64,000 bases of DNA from Amnibacterium setariae (GCF_003581425.1 NZ_QXTG01000002.1:620001-684000); one strand, 5' to 3'. Numbered from the stretch's first letter, positions 47,402-57,023 are shown. Notes: generated by a model from the sequence alone, not told the origin. Numbers and translations: made by a program.

Positions 47402-48688
47402 GTGAGCGCTGTGACCACGCCCGAGACCGAGACGGCGGCCGAGGTGGCCGACGCTTCGACGACCCCCGCACCGACGCACCCCTGGGGCCGCGTCGACGAG
47501 CACGGCGTCGTGTTCGTCCGCGACCGCGACGAGGACCGCCAGGTCGGCGAGTACCCCGACGCGACGCCGGACGAGGCGATCGCCTACTACGAGCGGAAGT
47601 ACCAGGACCTGGCGAGCCAGGTCGCCCTGCTGGAGCAGCGCGCCCGCCGCGGCGCGCCCCCGGCCGAGGTCGCGCGCGCCGTGCAGCGGCTCGCGACGAC
47701 GCTCGAGGCGCCCGCCGCCGTCGGCGACCTGCAGGCGCTCCGCGACCGGGTCGCCGCGCTGTCCGGCACCGTCGAGGACCTCTCCGCCCAGCGCTCCGAG
47801 GAGCACAAGGCGCAGGTCGAGCAGGCCCGGGCGGACCGGGTCGCGATCGTCGAGGAGATCGAGGCGCTCGCGTCCCGCGACCCCGCCACCGTGCAGTGGA
47901 AGGCGACGAGCCAGTCCGTCGACGGCCTGTTCGCGCGCTGGCAGGACGCGCAGCGCACGGGCGCCCGGCTCCCGAAGACCGAGGCGAACGACCTCTGGAA
48001 GCGGTTCCGCGACGCCCGCTCCTCCATCGACGGGCAGCGCCGGGCGTACTTCTCCGAGCTCGAGGCGACGCAGGGCGCCGCGCGCGAGGAGAAGGAGCGG
48101 ATCGTCGCCCGCGCCGAGGCCCTCGCGGGCGGCGGCGGCGACGCGATCGGCGCGTACCGCGGCCTGCTCGACGAGTGGAAGCGCGCGGGTCGGGCCGGCA
48201 AGCGGGTCGACGACGCGCTCTGGGCGCGGTTCCGCGCGGCCGGGGACGCGATCTACGCGGCGAAGGCCGAGGAGCAGGCGCAGCAGGACGCCGAGTACGG
48301 CGGCAACCTCGAGGCGAAGCTCGCCCTGCTGACGGAGGCCGAGCCGCTGCTCCAGGTCACCGACGCGCAGTCGGCCCGCAGCCGCCTGACGTCGATCCAG
48401 CGCCGCTGGGACGCCGCCGGCCGCGTGCCGCGCGACCAGGTGCGCCACGTCGAGGACCGGCTCCGCAAGGTCGAGCAGCACGTCGCGTCGCTCGAGCAGG
48501 AGCACTGGCGTCGGACCAACCCCGAGACGAAGGCCCGCTCCGAGGGCCTCGCGTCGCAGCTGAACGCGGCGATCGCGAAGCTCGAGGCCGAGCTCGAGGA
48601 CGCGAGGGCGTCCGGCGACGCGAAGCGGGTCAAGGACGCGGAGGACGCCCTGAACGCGCGCCGCATCTGGCTCGACGCGATCGGCTGA
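47402..48688 (+). CDS. DUF349 domain-containing coiled-coil protein
   Basis: A 428-residue cytoplasmic protein built from DUF349 repeats. The Ala/Thr-rich N-terminus is followed by WGRVDEHGVVFVRDRDEDRQVGEYP, a conserved block, then several helical repeats with the W/F pattern, e.g. FARWQDAQRTGARLPKTEAND LWKRFRDAR in part and GLLDEWKRAGRAGKRVDDALW. Coiled coil is strong over residues about 60-160 and 340-428. DUF349 proteins are widespread in actinobacteria and have no settled function. Start could be GTG 47402 or 47411. Confidence 0.88.
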   Translation: MSAVTTPETETAAEVADASTTPAPTHPWGRVDEHGVVFVRDRDEDRQVGEYPDATPDEAIAYYERKYQDLASQVALLEQRARRGAPPAEVARAVQRLATTLEAPAAVGDLQALRDRVAALSGTVEDLSAQRSEEHKAQVEQARADRVAIVEEIEALASRDPATVQWKATSQSVDGLFARWQDAQRTGARLPKTEANDLWKRFRDARSSIDGQRRAYFSELEATQGAAREEKERIVARAEALAGGGGDAIGAYRGLLDEWKRAGRAGKRVDDALWARFRAAGDAIYAAKAEEQAQQDAEYGGNLEAKLALLTEAEPLLQVTDAQSARSRLTSIQRRWDAAGRVPRDQVRHVEDRLRKVEQHVASLEQEHWRRTNPETKARSEGLASQLNAAIAKLEAELEDARASGDAKRVKDAEDALNARRIWLDAIG

Positions 48689-48768
48689 CGGCTCCTCCCC
48701 CGACCCGGTTCTCCACAGGACCCGGCCGCGGCGCCCGACACCGTCCGCGGCCGGGGAACACTCGTCGC

Positions 48769-49308
48769 GTGCGACTGGCCCCTGCCCTCGACCACGACGA
48801 CTTCCCGGAGGCGGAGCGGTCGGTGCTGCTGCTCGACGGCGAGTGCCGCCCGCTCGGCCTGACCGTGGTGCCCGTGGACGAGCCCGACGGGCCCGGGATC
48901 CGCGCCGCCTCGCTCGCGGCCGCCACGGCGCGCTACGACCTCGTCGTGGAGCGCGAGGCCGCGGCCTGGGTGCACGGCGTCGTCCCGGACCTGCCCCGTC
49001 CCCTGACGCTCGCCGTCGACCTCGGGCGGTCCCGCCGCACGAAGCTCGTGACTCCCCCGCCCCGCGAGGCGCGGTTCCGGTCGGACGACCTCGTGCTGCT
49101 CGGCGGCGTCCGCGTCACGACGCCGCTGCGGACCGCGTTCGACCTGGTGCGGCTCGACCCGGGCGAGGAGGCCTCGTCGACCGCGGCGGCGCTGCTCGCG
49201 GTCGCCGGGCTCGCACCCGCGGTCGCCGCGGCGCTCGCCCAGCTGCACCCCGGCTCGCCGGGCAAGCAGCAGGCGATCGACCGCCTCGCCGCGCTCCCGA
49301 CGGCTTGA
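48769..49308 (+). CDS. Unknown protein resembling AbiEi-type antitoxin C-terminal region
   Basis: A 179-residue cytoplasmic protein. The segment LLGGVRVTTPLRTAFDLVRL resembles the conserved stretch of AbiEi-family antitoxin and DUF559-type proteins of actinobacteria. No winged-helix N-terminus typical of AbiEi is evident, and no toxin gene lies beside it. The GTG at 48769 has no clear ribosome binding site. It is convergent with rel, 28 nt apart. The family label is tentative. Confidence 0.55.
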   Translation: MRLAPALDHDDFPEAERSVLLLDGECRPLGLTVVPVDEPDGPGIRAASLAAATARYDLVVEREAAAWVHGVVPDLPRPLTLAVDLGRSRRTKLVTPPPREARFRSDDLVLLGGVRVTTPLRTAFDLVRLDPGEEASSTAAALLAVAGLAPAVAAALAQLHPGSPGKQQAIDRLAALPTA

Positions 49309-49336
49309 CCGGGCAGGGCTGCCGGGGCGGGACGGG

Positions 49337-51595
49337 TCAGCCCGCGGAGACCCGGTAGACGTCGTAGACGGCCTCGATGCGCCGCACCGCGTTCAGCACG
49401 CGGTCGAGGTGCGTGGTGTCGCCCATCTCGAACAGGAACCGGCTGAGCGCCAGGCGGTCGGAGGAGGTGGAGACCGTCGCGGACAGGATGTTCACGTGGT
49501 GCTCCGACAGCACGCGCGTCACGTCGGACAGCAGGCCGGACCGGTCGAGCGCCTCGACCTGGATCTGCACGAGGAACACGCTCTTCGAGGTCGGCGCCCA
49601 CTCGACCTCGAGCATCCGCTCGGGCTCGCGCTTCAGCGACGTGATGTTGTTGCAGTCGGAACGGTGCACCGAGACGCCCGAGCCGCGGGTCACGAAGCCG
49701 AGGATGTCGTCGCCCGGCACCGGCGTGCAGCACTTCGCGAGCTTCACCAGGATGTCGGGCGCGCCGCGGACGAGGACGCCCGAGTCGCTCGACCGGATCG
49801 CGCGCTGGCGCCCGGTGGTCGGCGCCTCGAACTCCGGCTCGTCCGCCTCCTGCGTGTCCTGCACCTGCGCGAGCACGCGCTCGATGACGGACTGCGTCGA
49901 GACGTGGCCCTCGCCGATCGCCGCGTACAGCGCGGAGACGTCCTCGTAGCGCATCGACGTCGCGATGCCCACGAGCACGTCCTGGCTCATCAGCTTCGTG
50001 AGCGGCAGGTTCTGCTTCCGCATCGCGCGGGCGATGGCGTCCTTGCCCTGCTCGATCGCCTCGTCGCGGCGCTCCTTGGTGAACCACTGCCGGATCTTCG
50101 TCCGGGCGCGGGGGCTGCGGACGAACTGCAGCCAGTCCTTCGAGGGGCCGGAGTCCGGGTTCTTCGAGGTGAAGACCTCGACCACGTCGCCGGAGGCGAG
50201 CTGGGACTCGAGCGGCACGAGCCGGCCGTTCACCTTCGCGCCCATGGTGCGGTGGCCGACGTCGGTGTGCACGGCGTAGGCGAAGTCGACCGGGGTGGCG
50301 CCGGACGGCAGGCCGATCACCTTCCCCTTCGGGGTGAAGACGTAGACCTCCTTCGCCCCGATCTCGAAGCGCAGGCCCTCGAGGAACTCCTGCGGGTCGG
50401 CGGTCTCGCTCTCCCAGTCCGAGAGATGCGCGAGCCACGCCATGTCCTCGTCGCCCGTCGTCATCGGGCCGGTGGAGCGGCCCGCGACCTGCTCCTTGTA
50501 CTTCCAGTGCGCGGCGACGCCGAACTCCGCCCGCTGGTGCATCTCGTGCGTGCGGATCTGGATCTCGACCGAGCGGCCCTCGGGACCCAGCACCGTCGTG
50601 TGGAGCGACTGGTACAGGTTGAACTTCGGGGTCGCGATGTAGTCCTTGAAGCGGCCCGGCACCGGGGTCCACCGCGCGTGGATGGAGCCGAGCACGGCGT
50701 AGCAGTCGCGCACCGAGTCGACGAGCACGCGGATGCCGGTGAGGTCGTAGATCTCGTCGAACTCGCGGCCGCGGACGATCATCTTCTGGTAGATCGAGTA
50801 GTACTGCTTCGGCCGGCCGACGACCTTGCCGCGGATGCGGGCGGCCTTCAGGTCGTCCGTCACCTGGTCGATGACCTGCGCGACGAACTCCTCGCGCTGC
50901 GGCGTGCGCCGGCGCACGAGCGACTCGATCTCGAGGTACAGCTTCGGGTACAGCACCGCGAAGGAGAGGTCCTCGAGCTCGAGCTTGATCGTCTGGATGC
51001 CGAGGCGGTGCGCGAGCGGCGCGTAGATCTCGAGCGTCTCCTTCGCCTTGCGCTGCGCGCTCTCCGCGGGCACGAAGCCCCAGGTACGCGCGTTGTGCAG
51101 GCGGTCGGCCAGCTTGATGATGAGGACCCGGAGGTCCTTCGACATCGCGATGACCATCTTCCGCACGGTCTCCGCCTGCGCGGAGTCGCCGTACTTCAGC
51201 TTGTCGAGCTTCGTGACGCCGTCGACGAGCAGCGCGACCTCGTCGCCGAAGTCCGCCCGCAGCTCGTCGAGCGTGTAGTCCGTGTCCTCGACCGTGTCGT
51301 GCAGCAGCGCGGCGGCGACGCCGCGCGGACCGATGCCGAGCTCGGCCAGGATCTGCGACACCGCGACGGGGTGCGTGATGTACGGCTCGCCGCTCTTCCG
51401 CTTCTGCCCGCGGTGCGCGCGCTCGGCGGCGGCGTAGGCCCGCTCGATGACCGCGGTGTCGGCCTTCGGGTGGTGCTGCCGGACCGTGCGGATCAGCGAG
51501 TCGACGGCGTCGACCGGCTGGGCGCGCGAGAACAGGCGCGGCACGCGTCGCCGCATCGACGCGGTGGTCGTCGCGGCGTCCCGCGTCTCCGTCAC
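49337..51595 (-). CDS. rel: Bifunctional (p)ppGpp synthetase/hydrolase Rel
   Basis: A 752-residue long Rel/SpoT homologue controlling the stringent response. The hydrolase HD domain is intact (ALLHDTVEDTD and KLADRLHNART). The synthetase has REFDEIYDLTGIRVLV and FNLYQSLHTTVLGP, with EIQIRTHEMHQRAE. TGS (VYVFTPKGKVIGLPSGATPV), a conserved Cys region (LVKLAKCCTPVPGDDI) and a C-terminal ACT domain follow. Both activities are therefore expected. The GTG at 51595 is preceded by GGAGGTGG. A separate apt gene, often between secF and rel, is absent. Confidence 0.96.
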   Translation of the reverse strand: MTETRDAATTTASMRRRVPRLFSRAQPVDAVDSLIRTVRQHHPKADTAVIERAYAAAERAHRGQKRKSGEPYITHPVAVSQILAELGIGPRGVAAALLHDTVEDTDYTLDELRADFGDEVALLVDGVTKLDKLKYGDSAQAETVRKMVIAMSKDLRVLIIKLADRLHNARTWGFVPAESAQRKAKETLEIYAPLAHRLGIQTIKLELEDLSFAVLYPKLYLEIESLVRRRTPQREEFVAQVIDQVTDDLKAARIRGKVVGRPKQYYSIYQKMIVRGREFDEIYDLTGIRVLVDSVRDCYAVLGSIHARWTPVPGRFKDYIATPKFNLYQSLHTTVLGPEGRSVEIQIRTHEMHQRAEFGVAAHWKYKEQVAGRSTGPMTTGDEDMAWLAHLSDWESETADPQEFLEGLRFEIGAKEVYVFTPKGKVIGLPSGATPVDFAYAVHTDVGHRTMGAKVNGRLVPLESQLASGDVVEVFTSKNPDSGPSKDWLQFVRSPRARTKIRQWFTKERRDEAIEQGKDAIARAMRKQNLPLTKLMSQDVLVGIATSMRYEDVSALYAAIGEGHVSTQSVIERVLAQVQDTQEADEPEFEAPTTGRQRAIRSSDSGVLVRGAPDILVKLAKCCTPVPGDDILGFVTRGSGVSVHRSDCNNITSLKREPERMLEVEWAPTSKSVFLVQIQVEALDRSGLLSDVTRVLSEHHVNILSATVSTSSDRLALSRFLFEMGDTTHLDRVLNAVRRIEAVYDVYRVSAG

Positions 51596-51616
51596 TCGCC
51601 ACCTCCTGGTCCGTGG

Positions 51617-51622
51617 AGGCTA
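51617..51622 (-). promoter_or_regulatory. Probable -10 box (TAGCCT) of rel
   Basis: TAGCCT at 51622-51617 lies in the 58-nt secF-rel gap, 21 nt before the rel GTG. It suggests rel can be transcribed independently of sec genes. Confidence 0.45.
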
Positions 51623-51653
51623 ACAGCGCGCGGGGGCGCGGACTTCCCCCCGC

Positions 51654-52688
51654 TCAGGCCTGCGCCCTCGCGGTCAGGGCGCGCCGCGTCTGCAGCTTGA
51701 TCGCCGGCTCGTTCGCGCGCAGGTCGGTGTAGAGCGGCGCGGCCACGAAGATCGTCGAGTACGTGCCGACGATGATGCCGATGAAGAGCGCGAGCGCGAT
51801 GTCGCGCAGCGTCCCGGCACCGAGCAGCGTCGTGCCGATGAACAGGATCGACGCGATCGGTAGCAGGCCCACGATGGACGTGTTGATCGACCGCACGAGG
51901 GTCTGGTTCACCGCGAGGTTCACGGTCTCCGCGAACGTGCGGGACGACTTCTCGCTCATCGCCGCCGTGTTCTCGCGGATCTTGTCGAAGACCACGACCG
52001 TGTCGTACAGCGAGTACCCGAGGATCGTGAGGAAGCCGATGACCGCGGCGGGCGTGATCTCGAAGCCGATGATGCCGTAGATCCCCGCGGTGATGATCAG
52101 GTCGTGGCCGAGCGAGACGAGGCCCGCGACCGACATCTTCCAGGTGCGGAAGTACACCGCCATCACGACCGCGACCAGCACGAGGAAGATCACGAGGCCG
52201 CGGATCGCGCCCGCCGAGATGTCCGCGCCCCAGGTCGGGCCGACGAACGAGGACGAGACGCCGCGATCGGCGTCGCCGGGTACCGGCACGTCGTAGGCGC
52301 GGCCGAGCGCGGCGGCGACACGGTCGGTGTTCGCCGTTGAGCCCGCCTCGTCGAGCTGCGTCGTCTGCACGCGCAGCTGGTTCCCGCCGACGACCGCGAC
52401 CTGCGGCTGAACCTCGGTCCCCGTGACGGACTGGACGGTGCGGATCGCGAGGTCCTGGTCCTGCACCTTCGACGAGCCGGACACCGTGAACTGCGAGCCG
52501 CCGGTGAACTCGATGCCGAACCGGAAGCCGTGCCCGACGATCGGCAGCACGAGCAGCGGCAGCACGAGTGACAGCACGACCGCGAGGCCCGAGACGAGGT
52601 ACCAGACGCGGCGCCGCTTGATGAAGTCGATCGACCGCGCCCCGGTGTAGAGGTCGTTGCCGAACCGCGTGAGTCCTCCGCCGGCCAT
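51654..52688 (-). CDS. secF: Protein translocase subunit SecF
   Basis: A 344-residue RND-like membrane subunit that uses the proton gradient to aid Sec export. Six membrane segments are predicted, the first VWYLVSGLAVVLSLVLPLLV. The FTGGSQF motif begins the extracytoplasmic loop, and SLGHDLIITAGIYGIIGFEI, LGYSLYDTVVVFDKIREN and NQTLVRSINTS are signature segments. Its ATG at 52688 overlaps the secD stop by one base. Confidence 0.96.
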   Translation of the reverse strand: MAGGGLTRFGNDLYTGARSIDFIKRRRVWYLVSGLAVVLSLVLPLLVLPIVGHGFRFGIEFTGGSQFTVSGSSKVQDQDLAIRTVQSVTGTEVQPQVAVVGGNQLRVQTTQLDEAGSTANTDRVAAALGRAYDVPVPGDADRGVSSSFVGPTWGADISAGAIRGLVIFLVLVAVVMAVYFRTWKMSVAGLVSLGHDLIITAGIYGIIGFEITPAAVIGFLTILGYSLYDTVVVFDKIRENTAAMSEKSSRTFAETVNLAVNQTLVRSINTSIVGLLPIASILFIGTTLLGAGTLRDIALALFIGIIVGTYSTIFVAAPLYTDLRANEPAIKLQTRRALTARAQA

Positions 52689-54394
52689 CAGTCGCCCTTC
52701 CGCTCGCGCTCGAGCTCCGCGGCCTTGCGCTCCGCGATGGTCTGCCGGCGCTGCGCCTCGCCGATGCTGCGCCCGGTGCGGCCCTCGGGCACCGGTGCGC
52801 GGAACTGGCCGCGGCCCCGGTACACGGCGCCGAGCGCGCGCGGGTCGAGGCCGGAGAACCGGTGGCCCTCGGCGAAGAACGGCCGGCGCGCGAGCAGCTG
52901 CAGGATCGGGTGGCTGAACAGCACCACGACCAGCACGTCGATGAGCGTCGAGAGGCCGAGCGTGAGCGCGAAGCCCTGCACGTCGCCGACCGCGAGCGCG
53001 AACAGCACCGCGGCGGCCAGGAAGTTCACCGCGTCGGACGCCAGCACGGTGCGCCGCGCACGCCGCCAGCCCTGCTCGACCGCGCCCTCGAGGCCGCGGC
53101 CCTCCCGCAGCTCGTCGCGGATGCGCTCGAAGTAGACGATGAACGAGTCGGCCGTGACGCCGATCGACACGATGATGCCGGTGACGCCCGCGAGCGAGAG
53201 GCGGTAGCCCTCCCGCCACGACAGGAAGTCGAGGACGATGAAGGTCAGCACGGCCGAGATGCCGAGGCTCGCGAGGATCACGGAGCCGAGCAGCCGGTAC
53301 TGGTAGATCGCGTAGGCGAACACCAGGATCAGGCCGATGAGGCCGGCGAGCAGGCCCGCCTGCAGCTGCGACGAGCCGAGCGTGGCCGAGATCGTGTTCT
53401 GGCTCTGCACCGTGAAGTTGACCGGCAGGGCGCCGAACTTCAGCTGGTCGGCGAGCTGCTTGGCGCTCTGCTCGGTGAACGAGCCGGAGATCTGCGCCTT
53501 GCCGTTGGTGATCGCGGCGTTCATCGTCGGCGCCGAGATGACCTTGCCGTCGAGCAGGATCGCGAACTGGTTCTGCACGCCCTGGAGCGCGACGAGCCGC
53601 TCGGAGATCTGCGCGAACTGGCGCGTGCCCGTGCCGTTGAACGTGAGGTTGACCACCCACTCGCCGGTGGTGGCGCCCTGGCTCGTCTGGGCGAGCCCGG
53701 CGGTCGCACCGGAGATGTTCGTGCCGGGCACCTCGACCGGGCCGAGCAGGTACTTCTGCGTGTTCGTGTCGTCGCAGGTGACGAGCGGCACGGTCGCCTT
53801 CACCTTCGCCGGCTCGTTGTCCGCGGCGCAGCGGTAGTTCTCGAACTCGTTCGCCAGGAACGGCGTGACCTGCGCGAGGTCGCTGCCGTTGGACGGCTTC
53901 GCGCTCGGGGTGTTCGCGAGCGAGGCCGGCGGCGTGTACGGCGCGTCGGAGGAGCCGGCCGACTCGGTCGCCGCCGCGTCGGTGGTCAGCACGGGACGGA
54001 AGTCCATCCGCGCCGCCTCGCGCACGGCGTTGATCGTCGCCTGCGACGGGCGCCCGGGCAGCGAGACGTTGATGAAGCGGCCGCCCTGCGTCGAGATCTG
54101 CGCGTCTGGGCTGCCGCCCGCGGCGGCGCGCTGCCGGATGATCGTCACCGACTGCGCGAGCTGGTCGGACGTCGGGTTCCCGCCGCCCTCCGTGGTCGCG
54201 GCCAGGATGATCTGCGTCCCGCCCTCGAGGTCGAGGCCGAGCTTCGGCAGCAGGGACTGCGCCTTGACGGCGAACGTGTTCCCCGGTGCCGCGAGCACCC
54301 CCACGAAGTTCAGGGCGACGCCGGCGAGGATGATCACCACCAGGCCGATGAGCGCGCGCCGGGCATGGCGCTGCGGGGTCACGGTGCTCGGCAC
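52688..54394 (-). CDS. secD: Protein translocase subunit SecD
   Basis: A 568-residue partner of SecF. The first membrane segment is LIGLVVIILAGVALNFVGVL, followed by the extracytoplasmic P1 region with LGLDLEGGTQIIL. The membrane half has GVTGIIVSIGVTADSFIVYFERIRDE in part and ends in a charged cytoplasmic tail of about 60 residues (RTGRSIGEAQRRQ, ERERKGD). The start is GTG 54394; the 14-nt stretch before it matches that before yajC. Confidence 0.95.
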   Translation of the reverse strand: MPSTVTPQRHARRALIGLVVIILAGVALNFVGVLAAPGNTFAVKAQSLLPKLGLDLEGGTQIILAATTEGGGNPTSDQLAQSVTIIRQRAAAGGSPDAQISTQGGRFINVSLPGRPSQATINAVREAARMDFRPVLTTDAAATESAGSSDAPYTPPASLANTPSAKPSNGSDLAQVTPFLANEFENYRCAADNEPAKVKATVPLVTCDDTNTQKYLLGPVEVPGTNISGATAGLAQTSQGATTGEWVVNLTFNGTGTRQFAQISERLVALQGVQNQFAILLDGKVISAPTMNAAITNGKAQISGSFTEQSAKQLADQLKFGALPVNFTVQSQNTISATLGSSQLQAGLLAGLIGLILVFAYAIYQYRLLGSVILASLGISAVLTFIVLDFLSWREGYRLSLAGVTGIIVSIGVTADSFIVYFERIRDELREGRGLEGAVEQGWRRARRTVLASDAVNFLAAAVLFALAVGDVQGFALTLGLSTLIDVLVVVLFSHPILQLLARRPFFAEGHRFSGLDPRALGAVYRGRGQFRAPVPEGRTGRSIGEAQRRQTIAERKAAELERERKGD

Positions 54395-54429
54395 GGAGGC
54401 CTTTCGGGTCAGGGTGTGCTGCGGGCGCC

Positions 54430-54480
54430 GGGGACTCGGGTCCCCTGCGGCGCGGCCCGCTGCTCAGGGAACGCGGGCCG
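54430..54480 (-). promoter_or_regulatory. Two hairpins between yajC and secD
   Basis: A 6-bp stem GGGGAC/GTCCCC (54430-54445) and an 8-bp stem CGGCCCGC/GCGGGCCG (54453-54460 with 54473-54480, 12-nt loop) fill much of the 100-nt yajC-secD gap. They may attenuate or stabilise the transcript. No T-run follows. Confidence 0.4.
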
Positions 54481-54494
54481 AGCCATGGTACGGG

Positions 54495-54914
54495 CTACTC
54501 GCCCGCACCCTTCGAGGCGCTCCCGCCGGTGCGTCGCGCGGTCTCGTCGGCGTCCGTCGTCGTCGACGGCTCCACCCGCTCGCCGAAGGCCGGGTCCGCA
54601 GCCGCGTCGTCGAGCACGACCGGCTCGCCGTTCAGCTCGGTGCCGTCCTCCGCGACGGGCGTCACGATGCGCCCGATCGCCTGGCGGTGGATCGTGAGGT
54701 GCGAGCCCGGGTGGGTCTCGATGACGACCTTGTTCTCCTCCTCGTCGAAGGAGACGATGCGGCCGAAGATGCCGGACGCCGTCATGATCTCCGCGCCCGG
54801 CTTGAGGCCCGTGTTCATGGCCGCTGCGTCGCGCTGACGCTTGCGGCCGTTGCGGAACATCAGCGCGATGATCACGATGATCACGACGCCGAAGAAGATC
54901 AGCTGCAGGTCCAT
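54495..54914 (-). CDS. yajC: Preprotein translocase accessory protein YajC
   Basis: A 139-residue single-pass membrane protein of the SecDF-YajC complex. The N-terminal segment LIFFGVVIIVIIALMF is followed by NGRKRQRDAAAMNTGLKPGAEIMTASGIFG in family style. An acidic Ser/Thr-rich C-terminal extension of about 50 residues is typical of actinobacteria. The ATG at 54914 has the leader CCGAAAGGCCTCCG, shared with secD. Confidence 0.93.
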   Translation of the reverse strand: MDLQLIFFGVVIIVIIALMFRNGRKRQRDAAAMNTGLKPGAEIMTASGIFGRIVSFDEEENKVVIETHPGSHLTIHRQAIGRIVTPVAEDGTELNGEPVVLDDAAADPAFGERVEPSTTTDADETARRTGGSASKGAGE

Positions 54915-55028
54915 GCGGAGGCCTTTCGGGGCGGAGCGCCCGGGTCGGTGCGGCTGCCGCGCACCCGCCTCGAGCGGGCCGGCACGGCGCCGCGACGGGG
55001 TCGATCCCCGCCCGATGCTCAGCCCGGG

Positions 55029-55034
55029 ATCATA
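55029..55034 (-). promoter_or_regulatory. Probable -10 box (TATGAT) for yajC-secDF, overlapping ruvB stop
   Basis: TATGAT, the best -10 match seen in the window, covers the ruvB TGA stop. It would give a leader of about 108 nt before yajC. No good -35 box is seen. Confidence 0.55.
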
Positions 55035-56055
55035 CCGGCTCGTCGAACAGCGACGGCGCGCCCGGGGCGGCCGGCGCCTTGCCCGCGCGGCGCCAGGCGG
55101 CCGCGGTGGCGACCCGTCCGCGGGGCGTCCGCGACAGCAGCCCCATGCGCACGAGGAAGGGCTCGACGACCGACGCGATCGTGTCCTGCTCCTCCCCCAC
55201 GCTCGCGGCGAGCGTGCTGAGGCCGACCGGGCCGCCGTCGAAGCGGTCGATGATCGCGTTCAGCACCGCGCGGTCGAGACGGTCGAGGCCGTCCTCATCG
55301 ACGTCGTACAGGTCGAGGGCGGCCTGGACGGCGTCGTGGTCGGCGATCCCGCCGTGCACGAGCGCCCAGTCGCGCACGCGCCGCAGGAGGCGGTTCGCGA
55401 TGCGCGGCGTGCCCCGGCTGCGGCCGGCGATCTCGCGGAGCGCCGGCGGCTGCACGGCCAGGTCGAGCATCGTCGCGGCCCGCAGCAGCACCTGCTCGAG
55501 CTCGTGCGTCTCGTAGAACTCGAGGTTCGCGGTGAAGCCGAACCGGTCGCGGAGGGGGTTCGGCAGCAGGCCGGACCGGGTCGTCGCGCCGACCAGGGTG
55601 AACGGCGAGAGGTCGAGCGGGATCGACGTCGCGCCGGCGCCCTTGCCGACCATGATGTCGATGCGGAAGTCCTCCATCGCGAGGTAGAGCATCTCCTCGG
55701 CGCTGCGGGCCATGCGGTGGATCTCGTCGATGAACAGGACCTCGCCCGGCGTGAGCGACGACAGCACCGCCGCGAGGTCGCCGGCGTGCTGGATCGCGGG
55801 CCCGCTCGACATGCGCAGCGGCCGGCCGGACTCCTCCGCGACGATCATCGCGAGGGTCGTCTTCCCGAGCCCGGGCGGCCCCGCGAGCAGGATGTGGTCC
55901 GGGGTGCGGTTCTGCATCGCGGCGGCCTGCAGCAGCACCTGCAGCTGCTTGCGCACGTTCGGCTGGCCGACGAACTCGCTCAGCGACTTCGGGCGGAGGG
56001 CGCCCTCGAAGGCGAGCTCCGCCTCCGACTGCGGCACCGGGTCGATCGCGCTCAC
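55030..56055 (-). CDS. ruvB: Holliday junction branch migration ATPase RuvB
   Basis: A 341-residue AAA+ motor. [18 protein letters not shown] precedes Walker [21 protein letters not shown] near residues 57-76; Walker B is [10 protein letters not shown], sensor [18 protein letters not shown], and the C-terminal winged helix has [15 protein letters not shown] and [13 protein letters not shown]. The GTG at 56055 overlaps the ruvA stop (GTGA). Confidence 0.97.
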   Translation of the reverse strand: MSAIDPVPQSEAELAFEGALRPKSLSEFVGQPNVRKQLQVLLQAAAMQNRTPDHILLAGPPGLGKTTLAMIVAEESGRPLRMSSGPAIQHAGDLAAVLSSLTPGEVLFIDEIHRMARSAEEMLYLAMEDFRIDIMVGKGAGATSIPLDLSPFTLVGATTRSGLLPNPLRDRFGFTANLEFYETHELEQVLLRAATMLDLAVQPPALREIAGRSRGTPRIANRLLRRVRDWALVHGGIADHDAVQAALDLYDVDEDGLDRLDRAVLNAIIDRFDGGPVGLSTLAASVGEEQDTIASVVEPFLVRMGLLSRTPRGRVATAAAWRRAGKAPAAPGAPSLFDEPV

Positions 56056-56648
56056 CGGACGGCCTGCGGGCCGAGCGCGGCGAGCGCGGCGCGGAGGAGG
56101 ACCGCGGTCTGCCGCTCGTCGGGGCGCTCCGCGAGCACGTCGTCGAGCGCGGCCTGCGCGGCGCGCTCCTGGTAGCCGAGCCCGACGAGCGCGATGAGCA
56201 CGTCGGCGCCCCGGACCGCGGGCTTCGCGACCGGCGCGGCGGTGCGCACGGCGATGAGCTTGCCGGTCAGCGACACGACGATGAGCTTCGCGGTCTTGGG
56301 CCCGATGCCCGACACCCGACGGAATACCGCGTCGTCGTCGTTCGCGACCGCGGCCGCGATCTCCTCCGGCCCGAGCGCGGCGAGCACGCCCATCGCGGAC
56401 TTCGGCCCCACGCCGGTGACGCCGCGCAGCAGGTCGAACACCCCGAGCCGCTCCCGGTCGGGGAAGCCGAAGAGGGACATGTCGTCCTCGCGCACCACCA
56501 TCGCGGTGTGCACGAGCACCTCCTCGCCCGTCCGGACGGACAGCGCGTGGTCGGGGGTGACCGTCACGGCGTAGCCGACGCCGTGGACGTCGACGACGAG
56601 CGTCGTGCCGACCGCCTCGAGGACGGTGCCGCGGAGCGAGGCGATCAT
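56052..56648 (-). CDS. ruvA: Holliday junction DNA-binding subunit RuvA
   Basis: A 198-residue tetrameric junction-binding protein. The ATG at 56648 ([13 protein letters not shown]) is preferred over an upstream in-frame ATG that lacks conservation. Two helix-hairpin-helix motifs are visible, [17 protein letters not shown] and [16 protein letters not shown], and a C-terminal domain III that contacts RuvB. It is separated from ruvC by three genes, unlike the usual ruvC-ruvA-ruvB contiguity. Confidence 0.95.
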   Translation of the reverse strand: MIASLRGTVLEAVGTTLVVDVHGVGYAVTVTPDHALSVRTGEEVLVHTAMVVREDDMSLFGFPDRERLGVFDLLRGVTGVGPKSAMGVLAALGPEEIAAAVANDDDAVFRRVSGIGPKTAKLIVVSLTGKLIAVRTAAPVAKPAVRGADVLIALVGLGYQERAAQAALDDVLAERPDERQTAVLLRAALAALGPQAVR

Positions 56649-56732
56649 GCGGTCGAGGCTAGGCGAGGCCTCCGACGGCGACGCGCCGAACCGCGGGCGC
56701 CGCTCGAACACGGCTTCGAGCGGTGGGGGGCA

Positions 56733-57023
56733 TCACGCGACGAGCGGCCAGCGCGTGCCGTTCTGCCGGCGGAGGGCCACCTCGAGGATCTCCGCGTGCG
56801 CCCCGGCGCTCTGCGCCGCGACCGGGGCGATCTGCTTGGCGATCTCGTCGTCGACGGCCTCGAAGCGGACCGTCGCCTCCGCGCGGCCCTGGCGCACGCC
56901 GACCGACTTCGCCTCGACCGTCGTCAGCGCGCCGACCGCGTTCGCGGCGGCGGGCAGCACGGCCTGCGCGTTCCCGCCGGGGTGGACGCGGCCCACCGTG
57001 AGGACGACCCGATACGACGGCAT
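56733..57023 (-). CDS. Small unknown protein upstream of ruvA
   Basis: A 96-residue soluble protein beginning MPSYRVVLTVGRVHPGGNA. The alternating strand/helix pattern (RAEATVRFEAVDDEIAKQIAP, AHAEILEVALRR) suggests a ferredoxin-like fold, but no named family is recognised. The ATG at 57023 is chosen because CGGAGGTG precedes it; a longer frame upstream is not conserved-looking. It runs toward ruvA, with an 84-nt gap. Confidence 0.65.
   Translation of the reverse strand: MPSYRVVLTVGRVHPGGNAQAVLPAAANAVGALTTVEAKSVGVRQGRAEATVRFEAVDDEIAKQIAPVAAQSAGAHAEILEVALRRQNGTRWPLVA

Noticed and set aside
48769-49308. Complete type IV toxin-antitoxin system
   Set aside because: Only a short AbiEi-like segment is seen; no nucleotidyltransferase toxin gene is adjacent.
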